NCBI RefSeq assembly: GCF_000697965.2
Contig: NZ_CP015880.1
Location: 992,001-1,056,000, forward strand
Direction: 5' to 3'
Origin: Ensifer adhaerens
Lineage (GTDB): Bacteria > Pseudomonadota > Alphaproteobacteria > Rhizobiales > Rhizobiaceae
DNA: 64,000 bases
In this document: positions 56,197 to 64,000 of the stretch, in pieces
How the letters are laid out: every line of letters starts with the position of its first letter
Position numbering within the stretch: position 1 is the first letter of the stretch
Notes under the pieces: model-generated
The model's database searches: none
What the model was told of the DNA's origin: nothing
What the model saw: the letters and a program-made list of their open reading frames with translations, nothing else
Made by a program: the position numbers and the translations under genes

Positions 56197-58392
56197 ATGA
56201 CCATCACTTCGCGCGTGACCGCGCTTGCGGCCGTTCTTCTTGCATCCGCAGCATTTCCTGCGGCGGCCGAGCCCGTCTTCAACCGCATTGCATCCTTTGC
56301 TGTTGCCGATAACCTGCCGGAAGGCGATGCGCGCAAGGCGCCGACATCTGCCGAAATCATCACGGCCAGCGAAGACGGCAACACGCTTGTCTATTCCGAC
56401 AGCCCCGGCAAGCGCGTCGGCCTGATCGACATCACCGATGCCAAGGCGCCGAAGGCAGCCGGCACGGTCTCTTTTGCCGGCGAGCCGACCTCGGTCACCA
56501 TCGCCGGTGCAAAGGCACTCGTCGCGGTCAACACGCGCGAAAGCTTCGTCAAGCCTTCGGGGCTTCTTGCGATCGTCGATCTGGCCTCGAAGAAAGTCGA
56601 TGCGACCTGCGATCTCGGCGGCCAGCCGGATTCGATCGCCGTCAACAAGGACCGCACGCTGGCGGCCATCGCCATCGAGAACGAGCGCGATGAAGAGCTG
56701 AACGACGGCAAGATCCCGCAGATGCCGGCCGGCGACCTCGTCATCTTGTCGTTGAAGGATGGTGTTGCCGATTGCGGTTCGCTGAAGCGCGTGACGCTGA
56801 CCGGTCTTGCCGAAATCGCCGGTGAAGACCCGGAGCCGGAATTCGTTTCCTTCAACGGCAAGGACGAGATCGCGCTGACGCTGCAGGAGAACAACCACAT
56901 CGTCATCATCGACGGCAAGACGGGAACGGTGAAGACGCATTTCTCTGCCGGCACGGTCGACCTCAAGAACATCGACACCAAGCGCAACGGCGCGATTGCC
57001 TTCAAGGACGAGCAGCCGGGCCGCAAACGCGAGCCCGACGCGGTGAAGTGGCTCGGCGACAACCGCATCGTCGTTGCCAACGAAGGCGACTATGAAGGCG
57101 GTTCGCGCGGTTTCACGATCTTCGACACCACCGGCAAGGTGCTCTTCGAATCGGGCGCGAGCTTCGAGCATGCGATTGCCGCCATCGGACACTATCCCGA
57201 GAAGCGCTCTTCGGCCAAGGGCGTTGAGCCCGAGGGCCTGGAAGCGGCGAAGTTCGGTGACGACAACCTGTTCTTCGTTCTGTCCGAACGTGCCTCGATC
57301 GTCGGCGTCTACAAGGATACGGGCGCCGAGCCTGAGCTGCTGCAGCTCCTGCCGTCGGGCATCTCGCCGGAAGGCGCCGTCGCGATCCCCGCGCGCAATC
57401 TCTTTGCGACCGCAAACGAAGTCGATCTCGTCGAGGACGGCGGCGCGCGCTCGCACGTGATGATCTATGAGCGTGCCGAGGGCGAAGCGGTCTATCCGCA
57501 GATCCGCTCCGCCGAGAAGGATGGCCTGCCGATCGGCTTCGGCGCACTCTCCGGTCTCGCTGCCGTTGCCGACAAGCCCGGTTTCCTGCGCGCCGTCAAC
57601 GATTCGGTCTACTCGTCGCAGCCCACGATCTTCACCATCGACGCCACCCAGAAGCCGGCGCTGATCACCGAAGCGCTCGCCATCACCCGCGATGGCGCAC
57701 CGGCGCAGAAGCTCGACATCGAAGGCATCGCCAATGACGGGGAAGGGGGCTTCTGGCTCGCGTCGGAAGGCAACTCCGACAAGCTCTACAGCCACGCGAT
57801 CTTCCACGTGAACAAGAAGGGCGAGATCAAGAAGGAAATCGCCCTGCCGGAAGCGCTGCGTGCCGGCGAAACCCGCTTTGGCTTCGAAGGCATCACCGTT
57901 GTCGGCGAAGGCGACGAGCAGACGCTGTGGATGGCGGTTCAGCGCGAATGGAAGGATGACGAGAAGGGCTTCGTCAAGCTCGTCTCCTACAACCTGAAGA
58001 GCGAAGAATGGGGCGCCGTGCGCTACCCGCTCGAAAAGGCCGGTGACGGCTGGGTTGGTCTGTCGGAAATTTCCGTCCACGGCGACTATGCCTATGTCAT
58101 CGAGCGCGACAACCTGATCGGTCAGGCTGCCAAGCTGAAGAAGATCTATCGCGTTGCGCTCTCGGAACTGAAGCCAGCTGCCCTTGGCGGTGAACTGCCC
58201 GTCGTCAAGAAGGAAGAGGTTCGTGATCTCATTCCGGAACTGAAGGCGCTGAATGGCTACGTCGTCGACAAGGTCGAAGGCTTCACCGTCGATGCCGCCG
58301 GCAACGGCTATGTCGTCACCGACAATGACGGCGTCGACGACTCCTCTGGCGAAACCCTGTTCTTCTCCATTGGCGCAATCAACGCGATGTAA
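56197..58392 (+). CDS. Secreted esterase-like/phytase-like beta-propeller protein
   Basis: A 731-aa exported protein. A Sec signal peptide (MTITSRVTALAAVLLASAAF, likely cleaved after AAA near residue 24) leads to a large repeat-rich domain of the esterase-like phytase family: GKRVGLIDITDAKAP, SLKDGVADCG, GIEGIANDGEGGFWLASEG-like DIEGIANDGEGGFWLASE and GFTVDAAGNGYVVTDNDGVD, matching choice-of-anchor/phytase-like propellers. GGGGGATTTC precedes ATG 56197; a second ATG at 56185 is less well placed. A Pho box lies upstream, so it is probably induced by phosphate starvation. The enzymatic activity is uncertain. Confidence 0.86.
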   Translation: MTITSRVTALAAVLLASAAFPAAAEPVFNRIASFAVADNLPEGDARKAPTSAEIITASEDGNTLVYSDSPGKRVGLIDITDAKAPKAAGTVSFAGEPTSVTIAGAKALVAVNTRESFVKPSGLLAIVDLASKKVDATCDLGGQPDSIAVNKDRTLAAIAIENERDEELNDGKIPQMPAGDLVILSLKDGVADCGSLKRVTLTGLAEIAGEDPEPEFVSFNGKDEIALTLQENNHIVIIDGKTGTVKTHFSAGTVDLKNIDTKRNGAIAFKDEQPGRKREPDAVKWLGDNRIVVANEGDYEGGSRGFTIFDTTGKVLFESGASFEHAIAAIGHYPEKRSSAKGVEPEGLEAAKFGDDNLFFVLSERASIVGVYKDTGAEPELLQLLPSGISPEGAVAIPARNLFATANEVDLVEDGGARSHVMIYERAEGEAVYPQIRSAEKDGLPIGFGALSGLAAVADKPGFLRAVNDSVYSSQPTIFTIDATQKPALITEALAITRDGAPAQKLDIEGIANDGEGGFWLASEGNSDKLYSHAIFHVNKKGEIKKEIALPEALRAGETRFGFEGITVVGEGDEQTLWMAVQREWKDDEKGFVKLVSYNLKSEEWGAVRYPLEKAGDGWVGLSEISVHGDYAYVIERDNLIGQAAKLKKIYRVALSELKPAALGGELPVVKKEEVRDLIPELKALNGYVVDKVEGFTVDAAGNGYVVTDNDGVDDSSGETLFFSIGAINAM

Positions 58393-58416
58393 GCGTTACC
58401 GCCCGGAGAAAACGGG

Positions 58417-58448
58417 AGAGGCCGGGACATGACGTCCCGGCCTCTTTC
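58417..58448. terminator. Terminator between phytase-like gene and marR
   Basis: A perfect 12-bp stem AGAGGCCGGGAC / GTCCCGGCCTCT, loop ATGAC, followed by TTTC, 25 nt after the stop of the phytase-like gene. It lies between convergent genes. Confidence 0.85.
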
Positions 58449-58487
58449 TGTTTCGGCACTTGTGATTTGCGACGAGCGAGAACGCTC

Positions 58488-58964
58488 CTAGCGGGCGATC
58501 GCGATCTGCGCTGCCTCTTCGGCCTCATCCTTGCGCTTGCGGATCTCGTCCGTCCGGTCGACCAGCTTGCCGACGATATCAAAGAGCGCGTCGAGTTCTT
58601 CGTCGTCGAGGGCCGAGAAGATCTCCTCGAGCAGCTGCTTGCGCGGGTGCTCTGCGGCTTCCAGTACGACGCGGCCCGTTTCGGTGATCGAGACGATCTT
58701 GGCGCGCCGGTCTTCAGGATCGGGCTTGCGCATGACCAGGCGGTCACGCTCCAGGCCGTCGATCGCTTCGGTGACGGTGCGCGGCGCGAAGTTCAGCGCG
58801 CAGGCGATGTCGGTCGAACGACAGGGGCCGAGCTTGCTGAGGAAGAAGAGGAACTTGCTGCGCGCCAGCGACACGCCTTCCTCGGTCATCGATTCGTTCA
58901 CCAGCCGGTGAACCCGGTGGTAAAGCTCGAACAGTCTATCGGAAACTTCAAATGTCTTCTTCAT
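58488..58964 (-). CDS. MarR-family transcriptional regulator
   Basis: A 158-aa MarR protein. The winged helix spans about 30-105: FLFFLSKLGPCRSTDIACAL, then NFAPRTVTEAIDGLERDRLV (recognition helix) and RKPDPEDRRAKIVSITETG (wing with the conserved DxRxK-like DRRAK). Terminal helices form the dimer interface, and the C-terminus is rich in Glu and Lys. The start at ATG 58964 (MKKTFEVSDR) is preferred; ATG 58994 is also possible and neither has a strong Shine-Dalgarno site. Targets and ligand are unknown. Confidence 0.87.
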   Translation of the reverse strand: MKKTFEVSDRLFELYHRVHRLVNESMTEEGVSLARSKFLFFLSKLGPCRSTDIACALNFAPRTVTEAIDGLERDRLVMRKPDPEDRRAKIVSITETGRVVLEAAEHPRKQLLEEIFSALDDEELDALFDIVGKLVDRTDEIRKRKDEAEEAAQIAIAR

Positions 58965-59085
58965 GATCGTCGCTGGAATTTCATGAGGTGCCATGTGAAA
59001 TGGCAGTAACATTAGTGATAGTTATAATTGCCGCATTTGTCGACACAAACCTCCGGCGTTTCACGGTAACTCCATTGCCGACAAA

Positions 59086-59115
59086 GAAACGGCCGCCATT
59101 TCTGGCGGCCGTTTC
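59086..59115 (-). terminator. Terminator downstream of the chemoreceptor gene
   Basis: GAAACGGCCGCC (59086-59097) and GGCGGCCGTTTC (59104-59115), a perfect 12-bp stem with a six-base loop. On the minus strand it is followed by TTTGT. It lies about 80 nt after the chemoreceptor stop. Confidence 0.75.
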
Positions 59116-59192
59116 ACTCGATGTGGCAAGAAATTCTCGCGACAGGCGACCGTTTGCGCGTCACACGACTTGCGCGTCGCCTCCGATCGCGA

Positions 59193-61031
59193 TCAGGCGG
59201 CCCAGCGCGCGCCGTTGGTCGACTGGGCGTAGCCGTGACCGCCAGCCTCGGCGAGCGTGAAGCGCGCGATCAGTTCGCGCAGACGGCCGGCTTCCTGGGC
59301 AAGCGTCGCGCTTGCCGCATTGGCTTCCTCGACCATCGCCGCGTTCTGCTGGGTGACCTGGTCCATCTGGTTGACGGCCGTATTGACCTCGGAGAGCCCG
59401 GCGGACTGTTCCTGTGCCGAGACGGCGATCGCGTCCATATGCTGGTTGATCGTGACGATGAAGCCTTCGATCGTGCGAAGAGCCTCGCCGGTTTCGCGCA
59501 CGAGACGGACGCCGCTTTCGACTTCAACGGCGGAGTTGCGGATCAGATCCTTGATCTCCTTGGCCGCGTTGGCCGAGCGCTGGGCAAGCTCGCGCACTTC
59601 CTGAGCGACGACGGCGAAACCCTTGCCGGCATCACCGGCACGTGCTGCTTCGACGCCGGCGTTGAGCGCCAGCAGGTTGGTCTGGAAAGCGATCTCGTCG
59701 ATGACGCCGATGATGTTGGAGATCTGGCTCGACGAATGCTCGATGCGGCCCATGGCGTCGACCGCGCCGGAGACGATCGCGCCGGACTTGCGGGCGCTTT
59801 CGTTGGCCTGGCCGGCAACGCTGCGGGCCTCGTGAGTGCGCTTTGACGAATTGCCGACATTGACCGTGATCTGGTCGAGTGCTGCCGCCGTTTCTTCCAG
59901 AGACGCTGCCTGCTGCTCGGTCCGGCGCGACAGGTCGTCGGCGCTCTGGCTGACTTCACGGGCACCGCTGTCGATGCTGCCCGATGCTGACGAGACGGCG
60001 GCAAGCGTGTCGGCGAGCTGGGCGACAGCCTGGTTCAGGTCGTGACGCAGCTGCTCGAAATCGGGCGAGAAGGGTTCGTTGAGCTGGAAGGCGAGATCGC
60101 CCGAAGCAAGGCGGCGCAGGCCGCTCGCAAGACCGGCGGTGGCTTCCTGAAGGCGGCGCTGGGCTGCTGCTTCCGCTTCTTCCGTCACGCGCAGACGCTC
60201 GGCTTCCGCCTTGGCGCGCTGTGTCTGGGCGTCGGCTTCGAGATGCTGATTGGCGATCGCCGCCTGGCGGAAGACCTCGACCGCACGGGCCATCTCGCCG
60301 ATTTCGTCCTTGCGGGCACCATAGGGGATGCTGCTGTCGGTGTCACCTTCGGCAAGGCGTGCCATCGAGCGGGTGATGATCTGGATCGGGCGAGCGATGC
60401 CGCGCACGGCATAGAGGATGGCGCCGAGCACGATGACGGCGGCAAGGGCGATGACGCCGATCTCGATCATGCGGATCTGGTCATGCGTGGCCGAGCTTGC
60501 GGCAACGGCGGCATCCGCGCCGGTGAGGTTCAGCGCCCGCATTTCCTTGATCGCCTCGTCGACCTTGCCTTCGGTCTCGCGCATCTCGACCTTGAAGACG
60601 CTCTGCGCCTTCATGTTCTCGAGGTTGTTGGAGAGCTTGACCATGCCTTCGGCGACGGAGAGATAGGCCTGATAGGCAGTCCGGACATTGTCGAGCGCCG
60701 CCTTGTCGGCATCGGTGACCATCAGGCTCGAATATTCGTCGGCGAGCTTGTTGAAGCCTCCGACGGTCTCACCGATGACCTTTTCCGCTGCCTTCTTTTC
60801 AAACGGCGTCAGGGAAATCAGATGGCGGGCAAACGCCATGCGGGTATCGGAAAGCTGCGTTTCGAGCGCGCGGGAAAGCGAGACGCGCGGTAGCCAGGTG
60901 GTGGCGATCTCGTTGTTGCGCTCGTTCATCATCTTGATGCCGCCGAGAGATGAAACGGCAAGCGCCGAAACGATAACGGCGACCACGAGGAAAAGGGCAA
61001 TAAGCGTGTGGGAAATCTTGAGCCGTGACAT
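59193..61031 (-). CDS. Methyl-accepting chemotaxis protein
   Basis: A 612-aa chemoreceptor. It has a first span (about 9-30), a periplasmic four-helix-bundle ligand domain (about 33-190), a second span (IEIGVIALAAVIVLGAILYAV), a HAMP domain (about 211-265) and a second HAMP-like linker near LASGDLAFQLNEP. The cytoplasmic signalling tip is the invariant EIAFQTNLLALNAGVEAARA followed by GDAGKGFAVVAQEVRELAQRS. There is no C-terminal NWETF-type pentapeptide for CheR. Periplasmic ligand unknown. CCGGGGGTACC precedes the ATG. Confidence 0.95.
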   Translation of the reverse strand: MSRLKISHTLIALFLVVAVIVSALAVSSLGGIKMMNERNNEIATTWLPRVSLSRALETQLSDTRMAFARHLISLTPFEKKAAEKVIGETVGGFNKLADEYSSLMVTDADKAALDNVRTAYQAYLSVAEGMVKLSNNLENMKAQSVFKVEMRETEGKVDEAIKEMRALNLTGADAAVAASSATHDQIRMIEIGVIALAAVIVLGAILYAVRGIARPIQIITRSMARLAEGDTDSSIPYGARKDEIGEMARAVEVFRQAAIANQHLEADAQTQRAKAEAERLRVTEEAEAAAQRRLQEATAGLASGLRRLASGDLAFQLNEPFSPDFEQLRHDLNQAVAQLADTLAAVSSASGSIDSGAREVSQSADDLSRRTEQQAASLEETAAALDQITVNVGNSSKRTHEARSVAGQANESARKSGAIVSGAVDAMGRIEHSSSQISNIIGVIDEIAFQTNLLALNAGVEAARAGDAGKGFAVVAQEVRELAQRSANAAKEIKDLIRNSAVEVESGVRLVRETGEALRTIEGFIVTINQHMDAIAVSAQEQSAGLSEVNTAVNQMDQVTQQNAAMVEEANAASATLAQEAGRLRELIARFTLAEAGGHGYAQSTNGARWAA

Positions 61032-61410
61032 GGTACCCCCGGAAGGACGGCCGTCCGTAAAATTGTACTTGAATTAAGTCATTCCGGCTCTTGATCGTCA
61101 TGACGGAGCGGATAGCCGAAGCAGGAATCATTCCGGTGCCTGGACGCGCTTGAAACGCAGCCGGGGCAAACCTATCGAACAAGATCTTACAAAAGCCCTA
61201 ATCAATTAAAGTGAGTATAATCTGATATTTGCAGGTAGCGCCGCGATGTCTTGAACAGACGATGTTAACAATCGCCGCCAACCGCATTTGTATTAGCGCC
61301 GCCTTTACTTCAGCAGGCTGAAATATGCTTGCCGGGAGCCTGCGCATTTCGCAAGTGGATGACGTGTGACGGCTGATTGACGGGCGGTGGCGGGACGGCC
61401 ATGGTCGGCC
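61032..61410. other. 379-nt divergent region between chemoreceptor and phosphoesterase genes
   Basis: No gene is supported. It contains a perfect 12-bp palindrome GGACGGCCGTCC (61045-61056) just upstream of the chemoreceptor start, and an AT-rich segment near 61195-61235 with GAGTATAATCTG, a good -10-like element on the plus strand. Both flanking genes must take their promoters from here. Confidence 0.5.
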
Positions 61411-62691
61411 ATGCCCTTCCGTTTCGTCCATACCGCAGACCTGCATCTCGATTCGCCTCTCCGCAGCCTCGCCCTTAGAAATGCCGACCTCGCAGAGATC
61501 GTGCGCGGGGCGTCGCGGCAGGCTCTGGTCAAGATCGTCGATCTCTGCATCGCCGAAGAGGCCGATGCCCTGCTGATTGCCGGCGATCTCTATGACGGCA
61601 GCCAGACGTCGATGAACACGGCCCTGTTTCTCGGACGGGAACTGCGCCGGCTGGATGAACACGGCATCCGCGTCTTCATCATCCGCGGCAACCACGACGC
61701 CCAGTCGCAGGTCACCAATGAACTGACCCTGCCGCCATCCGCCCACGTCTTCAAGGGCAGGGCAAAGGCGGTGGTCGCCAAGACGCTGGCAAGCGGTCGC
61801 GACGTCTATGTGCACGGCGTAAGCTTCGCCAGCCCGCATGCGCCCGAAAGCCTGCTTCCGGCCTTCCAGCCGCCGGTGCCCGGCGCGGTGAACATCGGCA
61901 TGCTGCACACGAGCCTCGCAGGTGCCGCGGGTCACGATCTCTATGCCCCCTGCAGCGTCGCCGATCTCGTTGCCCATGGCTTCGATTACTGGGCACTTGG
62001 CCACATCCACCAGCGGCAGGTCCATGCGGCGGAGCCCTTCATCGTCATGCCGGGTATGCCGCAGGGTCGCGACATCAACGAAGTCGGCGTGAAGAGCGTG
62101 TCGTTCGTCACGGTCGACGACGACGGCCATGTCAGTCTTGCCGAGCGGGCGATCGGCATCGCCAGCTTCGAACGCCTTCGTGTCGATCTGACGGGCATCT
62201 CGGAATGGCGCGACATGCTCGATGCCGTCAGGCAGGCGCTTTCGCACACCTGTGGTGAAGCAGCGGCAGAGAACGTCATCCTGCGTCTGACGCTCGCCGG
62301 CGCGACGCCCTTGGCCTGGCGCCTTCGCCGTGACGCGGACCTGTTGCGGGCGGAGATCGACAACATCGCCGCCGGCATCGCCGGCTGCTGGATCGAGAAG
62401 GTCGAACTCACCTGCGGCAACGCCCGGACCGAAAAACCGGGCGCCATGCTCGATCCCGTCGAAGAGCTGGCGGCGCTCGTCGAAGCGGACGTCTTGCCGG
62501 CGCACGGGTTTCGCCAGGACGTGCTGGCGGCCGTGGAAGACGTCCTGCAACAGCTTCCGCCCGAGCTTCGCCAATCGCTGGCACCGGACGAAGAGGCGGT
62601 CGCGCGGCTGGCGTTTGAAGCCGGTCTGTCGGGAACCGCCGAGGTGCTCGCCCATCTTCATGGCGGCGGCGCCGGCGAGGGTGGCCACTGA
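61411..62691 (+). CDS. DNA repair exonuclease, SbcD/Mre11-like metallophosphoesterase
   Basis: A 426-aa protein with an N-terminal Mre11-type phosphoesterase domain: FVHTADLHLDSP, LLIAGDLYDGSQ, FIIRGNHDAQS and YWALGHIHQRQVH, giving all five metal-binding motifs. The C-terminal part (about 280-426) is a cap/helical domain as in YhaO-type proteins. The next gene is an AAA ATPase with coupled start (TGATG), so the pair likely forms a two-subunit nuclease acting on DNA ends. ATG 61411 is favoured over the GTG at 61387. Confidence 0.9.
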   Translation: MPFRFVHTADLHLDSPLRSLALRNADLAEIVRGASRQALVKIVDLCIAEEADALLIAGDLYDGSQTSMNTALFLGRELRRLDEHGIRVFIIRGNHDAQSQVTNELTLPPSAHVFKGRAKAVVAKTLASGRDVYVHGVSFASPHAPESLLPAFQPPVPGAVNIGMLHTSLAGAAGHDLYAPCSVADLVAHGFDYWALGHIHQRQVHAAEPFIVMPGMPQGRDINEVGVKSVSFVTVDDDGHVSLAERAIGIASFERLRVDLTGISEWRDMLDAVRQALSHTCGEAAAENVILRLTLAGATPLAWRLRRDADLLRAEIDNIAAGIAGCWIEKVELTCGNARTEKPGAMLDPVEELAALVEADVLPAHGFRQDVLAAVEDVLQQLPPELRQSLAPDEEAVARLAFEAGLSGTAEVLAHLHGGGAGEGGH

Positions 62692-64000
62692 TGCGGATCA
62701 GCGCGCTCGATCTCGTCCGCTACGGCAAGTTTACCGATCGTCGCCTTGACTTCGGCGATGGCGTGCCCGGCACTCCCGACCTCCACATCGTCTACGGCCC
62801 CAACGAGGCTGGAAAGTCGACTCTGTTTTCCGGTTTTCTCGACCTGCTCTTCGGCATCGAGCATTCGAGCCCCTACGGCTTCCTGCACCCTTACCAGACG
62901 ATGCGCGTGGGCGGCACGATCGAAGCGGCCGGCCGCAGCGATCGCGTCTTCCGGATCAAGCGAAAGACGAACTCGCTGGTCGGCCTCGACGACCAGCCCT
63001 TGCCCGACAACCTGTTTTCCGGAGCGCTCGGCGCGATCGATCGCGACACCTACCAAATGATGTTCTCGCTGGACGACGAGAGCATCGAGAAGGGCGGCGA
63101 GGCGATCCTGAAAAGCGAAGGCGAACTCGGGTCGCTGCTGTTTTCGGCAAGCTCGGGCCTTCCGGACAGCACGGCGATCCTTGCAGCCCTGCGCGGGCAG
63201 GCCGACGGCTTCTACCGGCCACAGGCGCGCAAGCATCAGCTTGCGGAACTGAAAGGCGAGCTTGAGGCCCTGAGGGTCGAACGCAATGCGCTCGATATCA
63301 ATGCACGCGAATATGCGGCGCTGCGCAAAACGCTGACGCAGGCGCGTGAACGCCACGATGAAGCGATCACGCGTCGAGCCGAGTTGCGGCTGGCGCGGGC
63401 CCGCCTGAAAGCCGAGGTCGAAGCGTTGCCCCATTTCGGCAGGCTGCGCGCCCTCCGCGCGGAACTGGCGGGCGCTCCGCCGCTGCCGGTACCGCCAGCG
63501 GAGTGGGCGAGTGAACTGCCGGCGCTTCGGCGCCAGGAGGCGGAGACCGAGATCAGGCTACGACAGATCGACAGCGAGATGCAGCATCGCCGCGATGCGC
63601 TCGAGGAAATGCCGCTCGACAAGGAAGGTCTCTGCCTGATCGAGCGCCTGACCGCGCTTCAGGAAACCGCGCTTGATGCACGTTATGTCACCGCGGCGCG
63701 CGACATGCCGTCTCGATTGGAGGATCTGGCGCGGACCGGGGCAGAAATTCTTGGCTGCCTGTTGCGGCTCGGCGAACCGGCCGACCGCGATCCCGCGTCG
63801 CTTTTACTTGCGGCCGGGACCGGCGCGCAGCTTCAGGATTTGGCGCGCCGGCACTCGGCCCTCGTCGAGCGTGTCGCTTCGGCTCGCCTGGAGCTGCAGA
63901 GCGCCGTCGAATCAGATCGGGACGCTGAAGGCGATTTGCTACGGCTCGAAGAGCAGGGGGCAGCGGACGTCTCCGGACTTGCCGAAAAGCTGTCGCTGTT
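62691..64000 (+). CDS. AAA-family ATPase, YhaN/SbcC-like (3' end outside the window)
   Basis: The frame opens at ATG 62691, overlapping the preceding stop, and is still open at 64000 after about 436 codons. Residues 1-200 are an ABC-type ATPase head: MRISALDLVRYGKFTDRRLD start and Walker A YGPNEAGKST (35-44), then RIKRKTNSLVGLDDQPL and FSLDDESIEKGGEAIL, as in YhaN. From about residue 180 the sequence is a long coiled coil (LKGELEALRVERNAL, LTQARERHDEAITRRAELR). The second ATPase lobe should lie beyond the window. It pairs with the upstream SbcD-like gene. Confidence 0.9.
   Translation, partial: MRISALDLVRYGKFTDRRLDFGDGVPGTPDLHIVYGPNEAGKSTLFSGFLDLLFGIEHSSPYGFLHPYQTMRVGGTIEAAGRSDRVFRIKRKTNSLVGLDDQPLPDNLFSGALGAIDRDTYQMMFSLDDESIEKGGEAILKSEGELGSLLFSASSGLPDSTAILAALRGQADGFYRPQARKHQLAELKGELEALRVERNALDINAREYAALRKTLTQARERHDEAITRRAELRLARARLKAEVEALPHFGRLRALRAELAGAPPLPVPPAEWASELPALRRQEAETEIRLRQIDSEMQHRRDALEEMPLDKEGLCLIERLTALQETALDARYVTAARDMPSRLEDLARTGAEILGCLLRLGEPADRDPASLLLAAGTGAQLQDLARRHSALVERVASARLELQSAVESDRDAEGDLLRLEEQGAADVSGLAEKLSL

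Noticed and set aside
56131..58080. 649-codon minus-strand frame antisense to the phytase-like gene
   Set aside because: Shadow frame without motifs; signal peptide, Pho box and terminator all support the plus strand.

Overview
The window is a piece of a GC-rich alphaproteobacterial chromosome, almost certainly from the Rhizobiaceae (Sinorhizobium/Ensifer-like). The evidence is the gene set and order: hemB, a MarR regulator with an L,D-transpeptidase, glyA-nrdR-ribD-ribE, ribH-nusB, an H+-pyrophosphatase, omlA/bamE, plsX-fabH-ihfA-merR, a polysaccharide export locus, ctaA, argC-speB, rplM-rpsI, metY, clpP-clpX-lon-hupB. Rhizobial touches include a cysteine-free (Mg-type) HemB, a two-CTGTCAT-repeat Pho box and CTTGAA-type heat-shock promoters. 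I saw no insertion sequence, phage, CRISPR array or rRNA; there is one tRNA (Pro, GGG). This is mostly core genome.

Layout. 1-8 kb: RDD membrane protein (cut by the window edge), hemB, a DUF6163 membrane protein, ldtR and ldtP (cell-wall 3-3 crosslinking), then a glyA-nrdR-ribD-ribE run ending at a strong terminator. 8-11 kb: small minus-strand genes (secreted protein, GNAT, cupin, HAD). 11-21 kb: ribH-nusB-MFS, hppA, bamE (divergent from a cytochrome bc1 assembly chaperone), DUF177, plsX-fabH-ihfA-merR. 21-22.3 kb: a 54-aa lipoprotein, tRNA-Pro and a small secreted protein built of 27-nt tandem repeats. 22.4-31.9 kb: a Wzy-type surface polysaccharide locus, with a five-gene minus-strand operon (OPX/Wza, GT4, initiating sugar-phosphate transferase, O-antigen ligase/polymerase, GT4) divergent from a Wzz-kinase-like fusion and followed by a FemAB/GNAT-type acyltransferase. 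Its makeup resembles unipolar polysaccharide/holdfast loci; no flippase is present and the kinase-like domain lacks its ATP-binding lysine.

32-49 kb: housekeeping and metabolic genes (phosphoesterase, ctaA, argC, speB, phhA with a divergent Lrp regulator, rpsI-rplM, thioesterase/enoyl-CoA hydratase, EamA, metY, P450, a glyoxalase fusion, an EEP phosphatase with a PLD-family enzyme). 49-55 kb: the protease/chaperone block clpP, clpX, lon, hupB, with candidate RpoH promoters before clpP and lon. 55-56 kb: an FMN riboswitch in front of a DMT transporter (RibN-like riboflavin importer), so riboflavin synthesis (ribD, ribE, ribH) and uptake both lie in this window. 56-64 kb: a Pho-box-preceded secreted phytase-like protein, a MarR regulator, a chemoreceptor, and a translationally coupled SbcD-like/YhaN-like DNA repair pair whose second gene runs off the end.

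Starts were moved inward from the longest open frame wherever a Shine-Dalgarno sequence, signal peptide or family alignment favoured it. All functional calls come from reading translations; no database search was possible.
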